A stretch of 64,000 nt of DNA from JAFARZ01 sp035651595 (lineage in GTDB: Bacteria > Actinomycetota > Actinomycetes > Streptosporangiales > Streptosporangiaceae): positions 48,134-112,133 of the forward strand of contig DASRFJ010000241.1 in assembly GCA_035651595.1 (NCBI GenBank), in the 5' to 3' direction. The notes beneath the pieces were generated by a model, which was given only the letters and a program-made list of their open reading frames with translations, did not search any database and was not told the DNA's origin. Shown here one piece after another: positions 50,539 through 60,600 of this stretch (positions are counted from its first letter, which is position 1; each line of letters opens with the position of its first letter). Made by a program: the position numbers and the translations under genes.

Positions 50539-52664
50539 ATGAGCGCGATGAACACCGGGGAGCCCGCGGCCGGGGCCGGGCCGTTGTCACTTGGCCGGCC
50601 GGCTGGCCTGCCGCGCGCACTCGACGCCGAACTACCGCGCCTGCGCCTGATCCGCCTGCTCGAAGAGCGGTGGGACCGGCAGGTAACGCTGCTCGTCGCG
50701 GGAGCGGGCTTTGGCAAGACGACCGCTCTCGCCCAGGCGGTACGGGCCAACCACGCCGCGCCGCGCGGCATTGACGTGTGGCTGACCTGCACGGCGGCTT
50801 TCGAAGATCCCGCCTGCTTCACCCAGGCCGTGCTCGACGCCATGTCCGGCGATGGACGTGCCAGCGGGACAGGCCGGCGCGCCGCGCACGGACCGCGGGA
50901 CGTCATCGGCGCCCTGATCCGGCGAGCACCGCTTGAGCGGTGCCTGCTGCTCGACGACGTGCAGGAGATCCCGCCGGGCACCCAGGGGGCCGCGCTCCTG
51001 CGTGACATCGCGCAGCTCCTGCCTGCGACGGCTCATCTGGTCCTGTCCGGGCGAGTGGCGCCCGATGTTCCGCTCGCCCGGCGTGAGGCCGCGGGAGAGG
51101 TGCTGAGAATCGGCGGTGAGGATCTCCGGTTCACCGATGTCGAGGTGCGGGCGCTGGCTCGCCGTCTCGGTCGCGACGCGCGGATAGCGGAACCGCTCCA
51201 CGGCTGGCCCGCCATGGTCCGGCTGGCCCTCGCGGCGGGGTCTGGCGCGCCATGGCGGTACGCCCGAGAAGAGGTGCTCGGCCGGCTCAGCGATGCGCAG
51301 CGAACCATGCTGGCCGCGTTGGCCGCGCTCGGCACCGGCACCGCAACCGAGGTCGCCGCGGTTGCGAGCGGCTTCGTCTGCCTCGATGACCTCGTCGAGC
51401 AGGTTCCGCTGGTCGCGGCGCTAGACGACGGCCGGTACCGCGCGCACGACCTGTGGGCGGAGGCGGCACCGCGGATCGCGATCGTGCCGGACGAACGTGC
51501 CCTGCGGGAACGCGCCGTCTCGGTCCTGGCAGCCCGAGGTGACCTGGCCCGGGCGGGCCAGCTGGCCTGCCAGGCACGAGACTGGCCGATGCTCGCCGGA
51601 CTCGCGATCGACCTCGTGCATTCGACGCTGACGGTCCTGCCGCGCGCTACGGCGGAGCGATGGCTGGACGCGATTCCGCCGCTCGCCGCGAACACCCCGG
51701 CGTTCCTGCTGCTGCGGGCCGCGGTGCTGCACGCACGCGACTTCACGGATCCGCGCATCGACCCGATGCTCGACCGGGCCTGGCGCGAGATGCTCGATCG
51801 TGACGACCGCGGCGGTGCCGCGGCGGTACTGGGAATGGCCATGATCTCAGCGCACTCTCGCGCCGACGTGGCCCGGCTGATGACGGTGAACGAGTGGGGA
51901 AAGGGTCTCGATGGACCCGTTTCGCCCGTGGTGACCGTGCTGCGGCACAACGTCGCGGCGATGCGCGCCGAACTCGGGGGCGATCCCGAGGCGGCGCTCA
52001 CCGAGTTCGCCCAGGCACCCGTCCGCGAGGTGCCCCAGGCGCTCGCGCTGTCGATCTGGCGGTTTCACTTTCACTGCCTGAACATGTGCGGACGCGGCCG
52101 GGAGGCGGCGGAACTCGCCGATAGGGAGCTTGCCGGCGCGGGAGACGAGCTGATCAGGCTCTCCGGTGCCATGGCACGCTGGTTCGACGGTGACCCGTCC
52201 GGCCTGGACCTGCTGCGCGTGCCCGCCAGGCAGAGATCGACGGCGATACCGACCGCGCGGCGGCCATGCTGACCGACGCGATCGCACTGTGGCGCGGCGA
52301 TCCGCTGCCGGATCTGGACGGCATGCGAGATCCAGGCATCGAGGCCGAGGTCAGCCGGTTCCGGATCCAGCACGTCGGCCATCTGCTGACGCTCAGCGAA
52401 CTGCGTCTTGTCGGTGACGCCGCGGCGGAATCCTTCGCCCTGGCCGAACGGGCGCTTTCGCTGGAACCCTTCGACGCCCGCGGCCACCGGCTCGTCCTCG
52501 CCGCCGCCCTGAGGAGCCGCCGGCCCGGTCAGATCGCGGCCGCCGGACGACGGGTCTGCCTGGCACTCAGGCAGCTTGGCATATCACCGGACCCGCCGAC
52601 CGCCATCCTCCTGCGACGGGCGGCGAGCCTCGCGCCGCCGCCCGCCCCGCTCCCGGTCAGCTAG
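50539..52664 (+). pseudogene. MalT/SARP-like ATPase regulator split by deletion of its DNA-binding part
   Basis: The first part (50539-52272, start MSAMNTGEP) is a STAND-type ATPase with Walker A GAGFGKTTALAQA and Walker B CLLLDDVQEIPP, then TPR-like helices. It ends abruptly after DLLRVPARQ in a frame-shifted tail. From about 52224, in another frame, the sequence reads RQAEIDGDTDRAAAMLTDAI and LWRGDPLPDLDG, the BTAD module of SARP-type regulators, with its own small ORF at 52266. In intact relatives an OmpR-type winged helix lies between these parts. It is missing here, so the gene seems to have lost its DNA-binding domain in one deletion near 52225. Function is probably lost. Confidence 0.65.
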
Positions 52665-53212
52665 CTCGATCCGTTATCGCCGTTGTCGTTCGGATTATTA
52701 CCATCGCCACCGACAGACACGTCGACCTTGGCAGATCCAGCCGGCGTCGTGATGGTGGCGTCGCCGGTGAACGTGATATCCCCGTCGATGGCCGCGAGCG
52801 TGACCGCGCCGGCCACCAGGATCGCCACGGCGGCGACCAGCGCCCACTCTGAGCTGCGCGTCTCAATCACGACGCCATGCAGTCCGTTACTGGTACGGAC
52901 AAGGGCGTTCGGCTTCGCCGAGCTGTCGGGCGTCAAGCCCACGGTGAAGGAATTGCCGCCTACCTCAACGGTCATCGCCAGGGGCGCGACGCCGAGGCCA
53001 TCAAGAATGCCGCTGGCGAGGACGGCGGGGAAATTGCCCTGTGCGAGCAGCGTGCTGTGCTGTGGGGCTTGGCCCGGCCGGCTTACCATCGCGCGGTAGG
53101 TGATATTCGTCGGATCGGCCTCACACTGGCCGAAGAAAAGCGCCTGGGTCCCGTCCCGGTCCGCCAGGAAAATGTAGCCCGCGGCCTGGTGGCTTGTGGT
53201 TACCTGTGTCAT
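52661..53212 (-). CDS. Single-span membrane protein of unknown function
   Basis: A 183-residue protein. The N-terminal part (TSHQAAGYIFLADRDGTQALFF and LAQGNFPAVLASGILDGLG) is soluble. A membrane segment follows (WALVAAVAILVAGAVTLAAI, about residues 124-143) and then a Thr/Gly/Asn/Asp-rich tail ending in NDNGDNGSS. Its gene is 14 bases from the next minus-strand gene, with which it could form an operon. It resembles neighbours in gene pairs of unknown role; I do not recognise a named family. Confidence 0.55.
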   Translation of the reverse strand: MTQVTTSHQAAGYIFLADRDGTQALFFGQCEADPTNITYRAMVSRPGQAPQHSTLLAQGNFPAVLASGILDGLGVAPLAMTVEVGGNSFTVGLTPDSSAKPNALVRTSNGLHGVVIETRSSEWALVAAVAILVAGAVTLAAIDGDITFTGDATITTPAGSAKVDVSVGGDGNNPNDNGDNGSS

Positions 53213-53226
53213 TTTCTTTGCCGTCG

Positions 53227-53541
53227 CTATTTCTGCTTGATCTCGATGGTGCTGTGCGTGTTCCCTCCGGAATCTGTCGTAGTGGTCGTCGTGGTGGTCG
53301 TGTGCGTATTCGAATCGGTGGTGGTAGTAGTGGTCGTCTGACCCCCGCTGTTCCTGATCGTCACCACAGACACGAAGACGCTGCCCTGCATGTTGAAAGA
53401 CGACGTGACCGTGGTCGGCTCGGACGATCCGGCCGCCTCGCTGGTCACGGCGGACGGTGTCACCCCGAGGGACATCTCGATGTGGTCCGAATCAACGGGT
53501 TCCTTCTTGCCATCTACCTGGATAAAGCCGTGAAGTGGCAT
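53227..53541 (-). CDS. Small protein with threonine-rich tail
   Basis: A 104-residue protein. The start at ATG 53541 is clear because AAGGAGG lies eight bases upstream; the longer upstream frame is not used. The first half (MPLHGFIQVDGKKEPVDSDH, then EMSLGVTPSAVTSEAA) is beta-rich. It has a very low-complexity Thr tail with repeated TTTTTT-type runs interrupted by DSNTH and DSGGNTH. It is paired with the membrane protein that follows. It has a superficial likeness to Hcp-type tube proteins, but I do not rely on it. Confidence 0.6.
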   Translation of the reverse strand: MPLHGFIQVDGKKEPVDSDHIEMSLGVTPSAVTSEAAGSSEPTTVTSSFNMQGSVFVSVVTIRNSGGQTTTTTTTDSNTHTTTTTTTTTDSGGNTHSTIEIKQK

Positions 53542-53713
53542 GACCAGTTCCTCCTTGTCCGAAGAATTTCTTCTGCGACAAGCCTGCGGACCGGGCGTTG
53601 CCCGAACGCTAACCAGCGGGCGCTCATGCCGATTGCGCAAGCCATGAGCTGTCGCATTCCGCCGAGCTTGGGGAGAGTTGGGCTCACCCGAGATTCCGGG
53701 GGAAGGAGTCCAC

Positions 53714-55036
53714 ATGGCACGCGGTCAGGAAGATCACGCTGTTGTCCTGGGCGCGAGCATGGCAGGCCTGCTAACCGCGCGGGTACTGAGTGATTCGTTC
53801 CGCCAGGTCACCGTTATCGAACGCGACGTGCTATCCGCCGAGGCGGATCAGCGCCGCGGCGTTCCGCAGGGGCGGCACTTGCACGCGCTGCTCTCCCGGG
53901 GCGCGCAGGTGCTGGACGACCTGTTCCCTGGCTTCACCAAACAGGTCACCGAAGCCGGCGCTCCCGTCGGTGATCTGCTCGGCAACATCCGGTGGTTCTT
54001 GTCGGGGCACCGCCTTGCCCAGGCCGACATCGGCCAGCCGGTGATGTTCCCCAGCCGACCGGTGCTCGAGGCGCACGTCCGGTCGCTGGTGAGCGGTCTC
54101 AGCAACGTCTCCTTCCTCGATGGGCACGACATCGTCGCGCCGACGGCTTCGGCGGACAAGAGGCGGGTGACCGGGGTCCGGGTCCGCTCCGCGGCCGCTG
54201 CCGAGCGTGCGCTCGACGCCGACCTGGTCGTTGACGCAACCGGCCGCGGCTCGCGGGCGCCGCTGTGGCTGGCGGAACTGGGGTATGCCCGGCCGGTCAC
54301 GGAGAAGGTGACCGTCGATGTCGGCTACGCGTCGCGGAGCTACCAGCTGCCGCACGACATACTGGGCAACGACAAATTGATCCTGCACGGGTGGACGCCG
54401 GCCTACCCGCGCGGCGCAGGCCTGGTCGAGCAGGGCGGTGGCCGGTTCCTGCTGACCGTCACCGGGCTCCTCGGCGACTACCCGCCGATCGATCCTGCGG
54501 GCTTCGACGAGTTCACCGCGAGCCTGCAGTACCCCGATGTCCACGAGGCGGTCCGGGCCGGCGTGGCGCTGGACGACCCGGTCTCGTTCCGGTACCCGGC
54601 CAACGTGCGGCAGCGGTATGAACGGATGCGGGATTTCCCCGATGGCTTCCTCGTCCTCGGGGACGCGTTGTGTGCCTTCAACCCCATCTACGGCCAGGGC
54701 ATGACGTCTGCCGCGCTCCAGGCGAACGCGCTGCGCGAACTGCTGGCCGACGGGCAGCCGCTGACCTGGCGCCGGCATTTCCAGGCCATGGCCAGGGCGG
54801 TCGACGACCCGTGGACGATCTCAACCAGCAACGACCTGGGTTTCCCCGGGGTCAAGGGCCGGCGCACGCCCTCGGTCCGGCTCATCAACGCCTATCTGCC
54901 CCGGCTGCATGAACTCGCCGGGCGCGATCCGGTCGCCGCCGAAGCATTCCTGCGGGTCACCGGATTGCTCGAGCACCCGACGGCGCTGCTGCGGCCCGGT
55001 CTGGCGCTGCGGGTGCTGACCAGGCGGTGGCGCTAG
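53714..55036 (+). CDS. FAD-dependent monooxygenase-like protein
   Basis: A 440-residue flavoprotein. The start at ATG 53714 has GGAAGGAGTCC just upstream; an earlier in-frame start at 53678 lacks this. The Rossmann motif is VVLGASMAGLLTARVLSD. The second flavin motif GFLVLGDALCAFNPIYGQGM holds the GD...P signature of the geranylgeranyl-reductase/monooxygenase group. RGVPQGRHLHALL is also family-typical. The gene overlaps a Doc relic by ten bases. The substrate is unknown. Confidence 0.85.
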   Translation: MARGQEDHAVVLGASMAGLLTARVLSDSFRQVTVIERDVLSAEADQRRGVPQGRHLHALLSRGAQVLDDLFPGFTKQVTEAGAPVGDLLGNIRWFLSGHRLAQADIGQPVMFPSRPVLEAHVRSLVSGLSNVSFLDGHDIVAPTASADKRRVTGVRVRSAAAAERALDADLVVDATGRGSRAPLWLAELGYARPVTEKVTVDVGYASRSYQLPHDILGNDKLILHGWTPAYPRGAGLVEQGGGRFLLTVTGLLGDYPPIDPAGFDEFTASLQYPDVHEAVRAGVALDDPVSFRYPANVRQRYERMRDFPDGFLVLGDALCAFNPIYGQGMTSAALQANALRELLADGQPLTWRRHFQAMARAVDDPWTISTSNDLGFPGVKGRRTPSVRLINAYLPRLHELAGRDPVAAEAFLRVTGLLEHPTALLRPGLALRVLTRRWR

Positions 55037-55320
55037 CCCAGGCCATGAGACTGGCCCATGACGAGACCGAGGCGCTGCGGCAGCGAGCTGAGCTGGAGCA
55101 GCCCTGCTGCACGAAGCGTTTCGGCTGCGGCATGGGCGGCGGCGACAACAGGCTCGCGCTCGCGGCGCTGATCGCCTTCTACGGCCTCAACGGCCGCCGT
55201 CTCACGCTTACCAACGACGCCGCCCATGACTTGGTGATGAGCATCGCATCCGGGCAACTCGACACCGCCGAGGACATCGCAGCGATCCTCCGCGACGCGA
55301 CAGCGCCCTGGAGCAGCTAG
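55027..55320 (+). pseudogene. Doc/Fic toxin C-terminal relic
   Basis: The last half of this open frame (from about 55138, GGGDNRLALAALIAFYGLNG and then RRLTLTNDAAHDLVMSIASG, ending with DTAEDIAAILRD) resembles the C-terminus of Doc (death on curing) toxins. The core HPFxxGNKR motif is degenerate or missing (only GDNRLALA remains), as is the N-terminal half. The first 35 codons overlap the end of the monooxygenase gene and have no Doc likeness. It is a remnant with no antitoxin gene nearby. Confidence 0.6.
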
Positions 55321-55504
55321 CCCGCTTTCGGCCGGTCACGCATGAGAGTTTCATCGTGCTGCCTGGGCCCTGAGCAGGCGTGCCGCGGGCTGAGCCATCG
55401 TCCGGCGGGCGGAGGGTGAACCGACTAACGGACAGGCACGTATCCGCTGCCGACCTTATTTCACCGCGCATCCGGCGACGGAATGCGGAAAGGAAGGCGG
55501 AACC

Positions 55505-56644
55505 GTGCGAAAGACATTGATGTCCCGATCGCTCCGGTGGGGGACACTGGCCACGCTCACGGTGGGCGCCATGGCCACTGTCACCGGGGTTGCCGTCGCG
55601 ATGCCGGCCGGAGTGGCATCGTCTCCCGGCAGCGCCACTCTGTACCACCAGACCAATCTGGTATCCACCCTCAGCAATGTCGGTGCGCAGCTGGTCGATC
55701 CCAGCATGCAGAATTCCTGGGGGCTGGCCATGAGCGCGACCAGCCCGCTGTGGGTGGCGGACAACAACTCAGGCCTGGCCACGATCTACTCCATCCCCGC
55801 GGGCGGAACCAGCGTCACCAAGGCCGGCCTGACCGTCACCGTGCAGGGCGGCCGGACCTCGACAAACGATGGCTCGAGTCCGACCGGGCAGGTGTTCAAC
55901 CCGACCACCGGTTTCGTCGTCACCGGCACGGCCGGCAGCGGACCTGCCGCTTTCATCTTCGACTCGGAGTCAGGGCAGATCACCGCGTGGAGCCCCAGGG
56001 CCGACCCCGCCAATGCCCTGGTGGAGTTCAGCTCCCCGACCGCGGTTTACAAGGGCCTGGCCATCGCGGCCACCGACCAGGGCACGTTCTTGTACGCCGC
56101 GAACTTCAACTCCGGCAACGTCGACGTGTTCAACAGCACGTTCCAGCAAGTGAACCTCCTCGGCAACTTCCACGATCCCTTCATGCCGCCTGGCTACGCG
56201 CCATTCGGGATCCAGGAGATCAACGGCCTGCTCTACGTGACCTACGCCTTGCAAGACGCCGCGAAGCACGATGACGTGGCCGGTCCCGGTCGCGGGTTCG
56301 TCGACATCTTCACGACGAACGGGCTGTTCGTGAAGCGACTGGCTTCGCGTGGTCTCCTGAATGCCCCATGGGGCCTGGCCCAGGCGCCAGCGAGCTTCGG
56401 TTCCTTCGGCGGCGATCTCCTCGTCGGCAACTTCGGCAACGGGTGGATCAACGCGTTCGACCCGATTACCGGCCGCTTCGCGGGCACCATGTTCAGCGAC
56501 CAGCACAAGCCCATCAGCATCGACGGGCTCTGGGGACTGTCGTTCGGTACCGCGAGCACCGGCGGCACGAACACGCTGCTGTTCAGTTCGGGCCCCAACG
56601 CCCAGGCTGACGGGCTTATCGGCTCGATCAACCCGGCTCCCTAG
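55505..56644 (+). CDS. Secreted TIGR03118-family protein
   Basis: A 379-residue secreted protein starting at GTG 55505 after a GGAAAGGAAGGCGG region. The signal peptide is in RWGTLATLTVGAMATVTGVA (cut probably near 40). The mature part is beta-propeller-like, with repeats such as NSWGLAMSATSPLWVADNNS, PAAFIFDSESGQITAW and PFGIQEINGLLYVTYALQD. This pattern is diagnostic for the TIGR03118 family. The role is unknown; the protein is extracellular. Confidence 0.88.
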   Translation: MRKTLMSRSLRWGTLATLTVGAMATVTGVAVAMPAGVASSPGSATLYHQTNLVSTLSNVGAQLVDPSMQNSWGLAMSATSPLWVADNNSGLATIYSIPAGGTSVTKAGLTVTVQGGRTSTNDGSSPTGQVFNPTTGFVVTGTAGSGPAAFIFDSESGQITAWSPRADPANALVEFSSPTAVYKGLAIAATDQGTFLYAANFNSGNVDVFNSTFQQVNLLGNFHDPFMPPGYAPFGIQEINGLLYVTYALQDAAKHDDVAGPGRGFVDIFTTNGLFVKRLASRGLLNAPWGLAQAPASFGSFGGDLLVGNFGNGWINAFDPITGRFAGTMFSDQHKPISIDGLWGLSFGTASTGGTNTLLFSSGPNAQADGLIGSINPAP

Positions 56645-56756
56645 GGCCGTCCGCCGGCGCCGACTGCCCAGGGATGCCCGGATCTGTCCGTGTCTGTCCG
56701 ACGGGCCGTGCGGCGCTCCAGGTGTCGCCCGAGGGCTCGCTCGAGGGTTCGAAAAG

Positions 56757-56803
56757 ATTGCGGACACTTACCCCCCCAATCCGGGGGGGTAAGTGTCCGC
56801 AAT
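56757..56803. repeat. Perfect 21-base inverted repeat, GC-rich
   Basis: Two 21-base arms (56757-56777 and 56783-56803) are perfectly complementary around a five-base loop. The left arm begins ATTGCGGACACTTA and ends in seven C. A partial copy with three mismatches and no right arm lies at 43078-43105. It is either a very strong terminator after the TIGR03118 gene (113 bases downstream) or a repeat element. Confidence 0.85.
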
Positions 56804-56852
56804 AATCTGGCGCGCTTGCCGACGCGCCAGAAATATGGCTAAATATCCGGCT

Positions 56853-56924
56853 TTCGCCCCCGCCTGGCCCTTCGCCCCCGCCTGGCCCTTCGCCCGCGCC
56901 TGGCCCTTCGCCCGCGCCTGGCCC
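56853..56924. repeat. 18-base tandem repeat
   Basis: Four adjacent units of TTCGCCCSCGCCTGGCCC (56853-56870, 56871-56888, 56889-56906, 56907-56924), two with C and two with G at the eighth position. Decayed units continue to about 57000, followed by CG-alternating palindromic sequence. It lies in the gap between the TIGR03118 gene and the next minus-strand gene, and no coding role is apparent. Confidence 0.85.
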
Positions 56925-57016
56925 TTCGGCTTTCGCACGCGCCCGGCCCTCGCCCGGCCTTCGCCCGCGCCTGGCCCTCGCCCGCGCGCGGGCTCCCGCG
57001 CGCGGGCGAGACCTCG

Positions 57017-57643
57017 TCATGCTTTCTTGAGCGTGGCTATCTTGCCGGTGGCCTGGTGGAGTGCGCGGACGCCGGCGTCGAGTTCCGATATCGCCTTGTC
57101 CAGGAGTGCCAGATTTGTCGTTATGACGTTGTCTTCGTCTCCTTCGGGGCTGGCGGAGATGGCGGCCCGGCAGTCCGCCGCCCCAGCCGCGAAGGAGGTC
57201 AGGGCCTGACGGTAACGGCTCTCCAGAACCGTGTCCGGAATCGGTGGTTGCGCGCTGGCGGTAGCCACGTCCGCGGCAAGGCTGACGCATGCCTGCTTCA
57301 TCCGGACGAACCGGCCGGGGCCGTGTGCCATGAGGGCGGTGCTGACGTGGGCGGAGAGGGCTGCCAGTGCCGCCCCGCCCGGCCCGTTGTTCCACGCCGT
57401 GACGTGGCTGGGGTTGCGTGGTTTCAAGGCCGGCGGCCCGATTGGCACCTGCTGGTTTCCGGCGGTCACCGGCTCCGGCGACCCTGCGCCGACAGCGGCC
57501 GGATGACCCGGAGGTGATGCCGCAACGCCGTAGCCGGCTGTCGACGACGATGCCGGCCAGACCGCGTACACCGCGGCCGCGGTGCCCAGGAGCACGGCCA
57601 CGGCGAGGCCTGAGATCGCCCAGTGACGCGCTGACCTACGCAT
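57017..57643 (-). CDS. Signal-anchored protein of unknown function
   Basis: A 208-residue protein. ATG 57643 is chosen because it opens with RRSARHWAISGLAVAVLLGT, a clear signal or anchor sequence, and overlaps the end of the large upstream gene by eight bases. Longer starts run antisense into that gene. The rest is helical, with a Pro/Gly/Ala-rich linker (about 35-75) and an acidic mid-part (SPEGDEDNVITTNLALLDKA). It ends in ALHQATGKIATLKKA. It is translationally coupled to the large secreted protein. No family is recognised. Confidence 0.6.
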   Translation of the reverse strand: MRRSARHWAISGLAVAVLLGTAAAVYAVWPASSSTAGYGVAASPPGHPAAVGAGSPEPVTAGNQQVPIGPPALKPRNPSHVTAWNNGPGGAALAALSAHVSTALMAHGPGRFVRMKQACVSLAADVATASAQPPIPDTVLESRYRQALTSFAAGAADCRAAISASPEGDEDNVITTNLALLDKAISELDAGVRALHQATGKIATLKKA

Positions 57644-60600
57644 GCCGGAACACCAGCGTCGCCATGAGCCAGGTCGTCCTGGCCCCGGTCCCGACGGCCG
57701 CGTTCGGGGTGGCGCCCAGGCCGGCCGGCTGGTCTTCGGCCAGGAACTCGATGTCGCCGGTCGGCGATACGCTGGCCCGCTTCGTGAAGCCGGTGCCCGC
57801 GGTAAGGCTGTCACCGAATCCCGAGTCGAGGTAGAAACCGATCGCCAGTTCACCGGACGCGGTCGTCGCGGCGGTGGCGCCGGACTGCACGGTGGCCGCT
57901 GAACTGGTTGTCCCGCTGGCGTGGGCCAGCTGATCGATCGCTGCCGCGCCCGTGGCGGCGGACAGGCCCGAGTACTCCAGGACCTGAATGCCCACGTCGG
58001 CGGCACTGCTGGGTTTCGCGGTTATGGCCGGCTTGGTCCCGCCGGTGGCGACCGGCGCGGTCCACACGCTCATCTCGGTCCCGTCGGAGGCGGTGAAGTG
58101 GAGCACCTTGGTATAGGTGTCCCCCGCGGAGTCGGTTACGGAGCTGGCGGTCTGGCTGCCGCCGCCCCAGACGCCGACCATGACCACCAGGAGGTCGCCA
58201 GCCGTCACGTTGGCGGCCGGCGTCGCCGAGATGCTGCTGACCGAGGTGGCGTGGTTCCCTGCCTGCTGGACGAAGGCGGGCGCGGGCGGAGGTGCCGCCG
58301 ACGGCGTGACCGCGTTCGACTGCGACGATGGCTGGCTGGTTCCGATCCCATTCGTGGCGGTCACCGTGAACGTATAGGTGGTGCCGTTCGTCAGACCGGT
58401 GATCGTGGCCGAGGTCGCCGGCGGCGAACCGCTGACCACGGTGGTTGGCTGCGCCGTGGTGCCGATGTACGGGGTGACCGTGTAGCTCGTGATCGGGCTG
58501 CCGTTGCTGGCGGGCGCCGTCCAGCTGACTGACGCGGACGCGTTGCCCGCTGTCGCCGCCACATTGCCCGGCGCGCTCGGAGCCGACGGCTGCGAGTTGG
58601 TCGCCGTGACGTCATCGAGATACATCCACGTGTCGTCCGGCGGGCTCGATCCGTCTTCGTGGACGTTGAACCACAGCTGGATGCTCTGCCCCGCGTACGG
58701 GCTCAGGTTGAACGTCGCCTGCGTCCAGGTCTGGGAGTTGGAGTCGGATTTGAAGACCTGCGCTAGCGTCGCACCCGAGGTGCTGCGGATCTGCGCTTCC
58801 TGCCAGTCGAAAACGCAACCGGAGCCGGAGCAGATCGTATCGGTGGTCGACGGCCAGTACCAGAAGCTCAACGTCGTCGTGCCGGACGACGGGACCGCGA
58901 TCGTCTCGCTGAGGGAACTGTCGCCCAGCGGTTCAGTGCCCGGTTGGACGGTGCCGATAAGGGCGGAGGCAGTGCCGCTGTGCGCCTTGGCGGTGCTCAC
59001 CACGGGAGGCGGCGAACCACTGGCCGTCCACGGTGTCAGGCCGCTCTCGAATCCGCCGTTGATGACGAGTGAGGCGCTGCTCGACGGCGTGACCGCGTTC
59101 GACTGCGCCGACTCGGGCCCGCTGCCGATCCCGTTCGAGGCGGTGACGGTGAAGGTGTATGTGGAGCCATTGCTCAGTCCGCCCACGACCGTGCTGGTCG
59201 GCGCGGGGTTACCGGTGACGGTCACCGGAGTCTGGGCGGTGGTGCCGACATAGGGGGTCACCGTGTACGTGGTGACGGGACCGCCGGTCGACGGCGCCGT
59301 CCAGGTCACGCCCGCGGATGCGAAACCGGCGGTCGCGGTGACGTTGGTGGCCTGACCGGGCACCGTGGTCGGGGCGAAGACGACGTCGACCCAGTAGTTT
59401 TCTCCGTTGGAGGTTTGCGTCGGGAAGCCGGGACCGCCGGTGTAGAGGAACAGCCCGTTGCCGCTCGACGCGGTGCTGTGCAGCACGTGCAGCGGTGGTG
59501 CGTCCAGGGAGGCGCCGCCGAGGATAGGCGGATACATGTACTGTTCGGTCTGCGAGTAATGCCCCTTGGGGGCGAAGTACGCGGCGACATACGTCGTGTT
59601 GCGGTTGACGAAGACCGGGCGGGAGAAGTTCACCTGCTGCCAGCCGCTGGCCGTCTCGCCGGTGAACGTGGCCGAGGCGAGAAGCTGGCCGTCGGCCGTC
59701 CACAGGCTGCCGACATGGGTGCCGGTGTTGCCGCTGGACTTGTAGAAGCGGATGCCGCTCACCACGCCGAAGCTGTCACTGGTGAACTTGACGCCGAGTT
59801 CCACGGAATTCGCGTCACCCGAGTCCACGTCACCCGCGGGCGGCGTCACGCTCGGGGCCCAGATCGAACACGGGCAGCCGACGTTTACCGATACCCCGGC
59901 CGATGGAGTTTCGATGTTGCCGCTGTCGTCGGTGGCACGGGACTCGATCGTCGTCGCGGGGGTGCCGTGGGCAATCCAGGTATAGGACCAGGTGACGCTG
60001 CTGGCGGCCGGCGACATCGTGGTGACCGGGTGCCACGTCTTGCCGCTATCGGCGGACACCTCGACCCCGGCGACCACGCCGCCGCCGCTGTCGGTGGCGG
60101 TGCCGGAGATCGTGACGCTCGTGCCGTCGTTCAGGCTCGCGCCACTCGACGGCGAGGTGATGGCGGAGACAGGCGCGGTGGTGTCGGTGGACGCACTGGC
60201 CGCGGTCAGGCCGGACTGGAGCGTGCTGGGCTGCGCACCCATGTCGGCAAGCAGGTTGACGGTGGCCTGCTGCATGGCCGGGCTGGGCGCGTTGCCGGAT
60301 CCGCCGTCGTGGGTCGAGTCCAGGCCCCATGACCACTGCACCGAGCCGGTATCGAAGACCACCGCGCCGCTCGCCGCGCGGTACAAGGTCAGGCTGTTGC
60401 ATTCGTTGGCCGATCCGATGTCTTCCTGGTAATCCTCCACGACCTGCGAGACGTTGGTCTCGCACGTCTTGGACAGGTCGACCTCGCCGGCCGGCCGGAA
60501 CCCGTTGTCGATGTCGGAGTCCCACTCGTACCCGAGCGTATCGCCGGGCATGGTGGCGGTTTGCCCGGCCGCCAGCGCCGCCACGCTGGTGTTCCGCCAC

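Noticed and set aside
53227..53341. Possible CRISPR-like or microsatellite array in the GTGGTGGT-type runs
   Set aside because: The runs are coding (Thr codons on the minus strand) and have no spacer pattern.
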